Position numbers and translations under genes: made by a program. From assembly GCA_017394865.1 (NCBI GenBank), contig JAFPWT010000017.1, forward strand, positions 1-64,000: a DNA stretch of 64,000 nt. Direction: 5' to 3'. The stretch comes from Bacteroidales bacterium. Its GTDB lineage: Bacteria > Bacteroidota > Bacteroidia > Bacteroidales > F082. The notes under the pieces were generated by a model. It did not search any database. It saw nothing but the letters and a program-made list of their open reading frames with translations, and was not told the DNA's origin. Positions 63,801-64,000 of the stretch are shown one piece after another; the stretch's first letter is position 1, and each line of letters starts with the position of its first letter.

Positions 63801-64000
63801 CCATCACGGCCGCCGCCGTAGACGCTACCGAGCATCACACCGCCATTGATGTTGACTTCGGTGTTGCCGCCTACTGTACCGGCAGTGAGGGCTTCGCCGG
63901 CGTAACCACGGCCTGCGCCGAACACGTTGCCGTCGATACCGGTGTAACCGAAGGTACCGATCTTGGCATCGCCACTGACGGTGACTTTCGTGTTCTCGAT
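54845..64000 (-). CDS. Giant secreted repeat protein (C-terminal 3051 residues; start outside window)
   Basis: The frame is open to the right edge, so the protein is longer than 3051 residues. From the edge to about 61030 it is built from about 22 copies of a 40-50 residue unit ending in VYGGG, VFGGG or IYGGG followed by xxG, each with a V-x-I-x-G-G strand before it, predicting a long beta-solenoid. The middle (about 59-61 kb) is non-repetitive beta-rich sequence, then a GLUG-type region (about 57.0-57.5 kb; GGLAGGTV, GGLVGEHSGG, GGLVGYNHGG), then a beta-sandwich and a type A sorting domain (VDMLGHVLYSDYLSG to KIVIY). It should be a surface adhesin or structural fibre. Confidence 0.85.
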   Translation of the reverse strand: MENTKVTVSGDAKIGTFGYTGIDGNVFGAGRGYAGEALTAGTVGGNTEVNINGGVMLGSVYGGGRDGSVGTNLVPVSDPGYGVMQDGNDHGFTTVNITGGTIGNDYEAILHTDFDKHPVGGNVFGGGEGNLFKLGNGYSQLWAFLGKVKQTKVNITGGTIKSTVYGGGELGTVSDSAIVIVNGGTIWRDVYGGGYGSDSTAVITASTPNASITATPMQIAGRVYGNTLVKVNSGWVQKSIYGGGEMASVGTISDSTYHNDSHPFHISWPYEFTYAANTGNANVQITGGRVGIKGKDYMGPWDAPGGNPIYYEGGVAHIYDLTSQAYDDARKDNGDIYGGGKGMANKSTIEAHAGNVNNSVVNIAYTNLTVDPTNYKDNPDATKGCIAGAVYGGAENGHVNANTNITLTKGLVGHAIYGGGKGKGKYKEGGTKVYSVTAGRTYGNTNITVNPASNTDAYVVRSVFGGGNLASVGIGTYAGGDFDTVYVKDNYYGELVTNDADWSYVRNSGHTYVNIYGGTLGMLDASDPNGVLKDTIPYGSVFGGCRGMAVATSPTRFGFVNFTHVTIGNGSGTGPHILGSVYGGAQDGIVRWYANTVVNNGEIGVAYDAGTAASVMGSANPDTVYWVMRGNVFGGGAGLGLVDEHNPASFSHISGQVIQKANLTVNGGTIHRNVYGGGNLALVGPKRFGTNDPTADLAGTTVNINGGTIGTSSDYGGSVYGGSRGLPNHDTITSGAPYLDFALCAHTLININSVTLAKNVYGGGENGQVGTQHQTDQWTHTSTVNINGTSNIGGDVYGGGQGVWGLTGYTNDTISGRVIGTALVNMNGGRVDGNVFGAGQRGVTYAESYANVSGGYVDQNVFGGAYGHQGYNHVLGLRTVNMRGGEVNGRVYGGSFYAEDALVFRPTNFATNTSTNPVSVVNFSGGHACKQVFGAGDHGQSYGSTYVFVGTNAIMNAPYHTATPTGVYNEAYFNAHDNLIIDGDVYAGADFGDYSQYGAVFGTNTITGRSHIYVDGKDYDTDVNTPGANQTDFMYLRKSLFGCGTLNDGGKQGKQIMVRNYGHDVTHIPNDADPEPLINASRIFQSIQYADSLIIESSHFRLSGRGMVNVGNASKEFAIYNIMDDVRVINGSSLLVDKPVDNIGNLHSNKSTNLANGVYPDIPAYTEVTYGELTPNIGTQDATIDNKIRINKGGYVTVSITETDNNNVSNTYYGALRGFFHLMTDGVYNAFVYARPKHSNAPGNQIASQYDYATDGGFVSYRRALNYFDVDGGISQALVDSLQMPYENHAPKSKHSNETYFRIWRFSENASSVLDVWLIAEAVPSTTPGYGTYVPNTKVKLPPMAGQGAYYRIKRTNDAVPIAEINYGQEIKMVNAGIKQDQGSEWMYYDPVSGEYQIDDASFTNTADNRTFMANFPNNVFGLTAMPSGAFTGTGATNDTVLVCLDANTALTADTLWSFYNSALSPEIEFMLTHSEGVNGNFTWDPISITFEQVMDGNVIDEVTVYVHVVTKTRIDMPNHVKTYAMMTHGGGTGNKHDIYKAKVMLPTFQLYNGDVDANWYLKEVKWHPNDTVYSPNYFNDGTLVQCDTYLSHNPTKDFVGMMFYPTSNVDAVNGWDGTPTQTPVDLGLNKYDGIGTNPLGSGYYLGKNRGEKPISFDFDLHYDSDQNIGLAGNATMGVVELTVHFDNYKESTDPVNHGQDVKFYVQILRRGKGKGFYIDGVNGDVLCSGHYPDAAQPSLAGLLYFAPDYEPVDSIYIVNKVTANAVSNLEWNTRYNQLKIFRYPGGHRLALNDEASGTKRFERYLETYGNNPAYKGALIEVKTSMSVSSATINGAYNLPEMVGNYEVGSNSYPPVVVPGGDDHVFANAPLFEINSGATLSLDGENHKTELFDNYNGGSHGGAVNVASGGTLRMRRDAHILNNYVADSVKNSKALVVNESHYGGGVYLEGLATLVASDSVTVDNNYRVTLGKVSGALDSIVNQNAYLNDYNTVITLGTMDGVYVGLTDGKAKIGVTKTAWDDMEYMPIVYSDNQALLTPLETGGLYADGQIIFDQQEKYGLFAYPRRQSNGDPNYQRKLYWVKTWTDVVTEKPAGFIESVTNINISTPKQLAWAISYVNGLNGSAAHPSQKFTITADIDMDQYIWVPIGVHEKATDPDYSYTGVFEGNGHLVTGIHSPFALNHKGVFGSVSGDAEIKNLQAVVDFYYGNAKYLGGVVGLMNSGTLSNCESAGYLESGTTSTSFIGGLAGGTVTGSTIHSSFAVDTLKALSSDMYLGGLVGEHSGGNLYNSYSRTLIADGTLTQTNQIGGLVGYNHGGTVENCYSDVGAQNIAALAYENHGGTIQYCYANVGMAGNYVAKVTGTDNTLSGHGTYGPVKGLKEIGYMYDDNKVNLEGVGTNTYVPASLSHDSDHHSIIWNGLLYVLNSWVKANPAGLDPLPTPWFRPTSSHINADLPVLGFPQDSAMATLDVDGRFLRYNSNLDRLLSDYGDKTASIFLYGTATGVTQVPTADEKVFVNEDAVLLQASTAGSFTNTTVGITFDNSGTTATAYGNVALDYDWHLMSTPLQNAKVGTHYGRADGIDDQLIDNGEYQPHDNDHFPGVVYQDDLVDIVSMEDNYFPNGLTMAAGYDSGVKWDFYSYYEPEYHWINLKRNKMNHFHRDAHEGIITPNVPYQLDRLDLAGNYFRHYQINYNATDQSATVAGDDNCVFTPGKGYMMAISQDSYLSSKGTLNKAVSIPVTAQAPDDVSGYPSFDRGSNLVGNPYQAYLDLDKLTDGNPGLDKFWTYDADLGVYAPYTRSASINPKIPSQYLHPHQGFFVVTSSDDVLDFTPDMAGTTKEAYSYFRSKPSYPLVDLLVSDEEGNRDIAIVEFNRPETGGVPKVENLQNAQFKLYARFEDESYGLLFAPEGTQRVPVFFKTPTTGTYTLRWEKYNGTFNRMRLIDNIAGVDYDMLANDQYTFQAHNTDFAARFYIVFDVNGVDENDEGDNFVYFNGTGWVVEGQGVIQLVDMLGHVLYSDYLSGESTVVNFGDVAAGMYLLKLGNKTQKIVIY

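Overview
The window looks like chromosome from an anaerobic, probably gut- or rumen-associated member of the Bacteroidales (Bacteroidota). The evidence is: promoters of the Bacteroidota type (TTG about 18-20 nt upstream of TAnnTTTG) before most transcription units; five secreted proteins ending in type IX secretion sorting domains; paired secreted/lipoprotein genes; a sodium-pumping methylmalonyl-CoA decarboxylase operon as in succinate-to-propionate fermenters; and [FeFe]-hydrogenase maturation genes. The family cannot be fixed from the sequence alone. Most of the window is ordinary chromosome, but it is rich in small dispersed repeats and small mobile-looking cassettes.

Layout. 1-2.8 kb: edge of a transposase-like gene, then a BlaI/BlaR-type repressor-protease pair with a TonB-domain protein, all on the minus strand, behind paired AACTA-N6-TAGTT operators. 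2.8-3.6 kb: hicAB toxin-antitoxin and tRNA-Gln(CUG). 3.6-10.7 kb: EamA transporter, secreted sialidase, uridine kinase, FMN-binding protein, outer-membrane barrel, dipeptidyl peptidase IV. 10.8-13.7 kb: hydG, hydF and a TM1266-type regulator. 13.8-17.1 kb: lipoproteins and a secreted M1 peptidase. 17.2-21.7 kb: methylmalonyl-CoA epimerase and sodium-pumping decarboxylase (mce, mmdA, gamma, biotin carrier, beta). 21.8-28.2 kb: a PQ-rich membrane protein, then gatE-gatD (archaeal-type tRNA-Gln amidotransferase) followed by an MBOAT acyltransferase and its AlgJ-like partner. 28.4-35.4 kb: parDE, a THUMP methyltransferase, pth-rplY-prs, tRNA-Leu(CAA), and an Fe-S scaffold/GGGtGRT pair split by a four-helix-bundle gene. 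35.4-40.5 kb: tandem secreted CotH proteins and rlmN. 40.5-54.8 kb: a five-module redox fusion, a reduced polyprenyl synthetase, a 2012-residue alpha-2-macroglobulin-like protein, an OstA/LptA-like protein, rsmI, a Glu-rich protein and tdk. 54.8-64 kb: the C-terminal 3051 residues of a giant secreted repeat protein with a small membrane protein behind it.

The most unusual material is repeat biology. Two genes of the 23S-rRNA-IVP/S23 four-helix-bundle family (30279-30641 and 33971-34351) are each bounded by inverted arrays of short repeats: a GTGAARA heptamer around the first, a TTTAGAAT-type repeat around the second. The second sits between two genes I expect to be adjacent. A gene-less version, a perfect 25-bp inverted repeat, lies between tdk and its convergent neighbour, and single arrays occur at the ends of several other genes, where they encode the last residues or the stop codon. 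This resembles an autonomous/non-autonomous mobile pair, analogous to RAYT/REP elements; that reading is inference. A separate 28-30 bp palindrome (GTAGAGACG...CGTCTCTAC) occurs four times, once in frame inside a CotH gene.

Every intergenic stretch is shorter than 300 bases. The longest, 28187-28481, holds parD control signals only. Functions are read from motifs and family knowledge; no database search was run.
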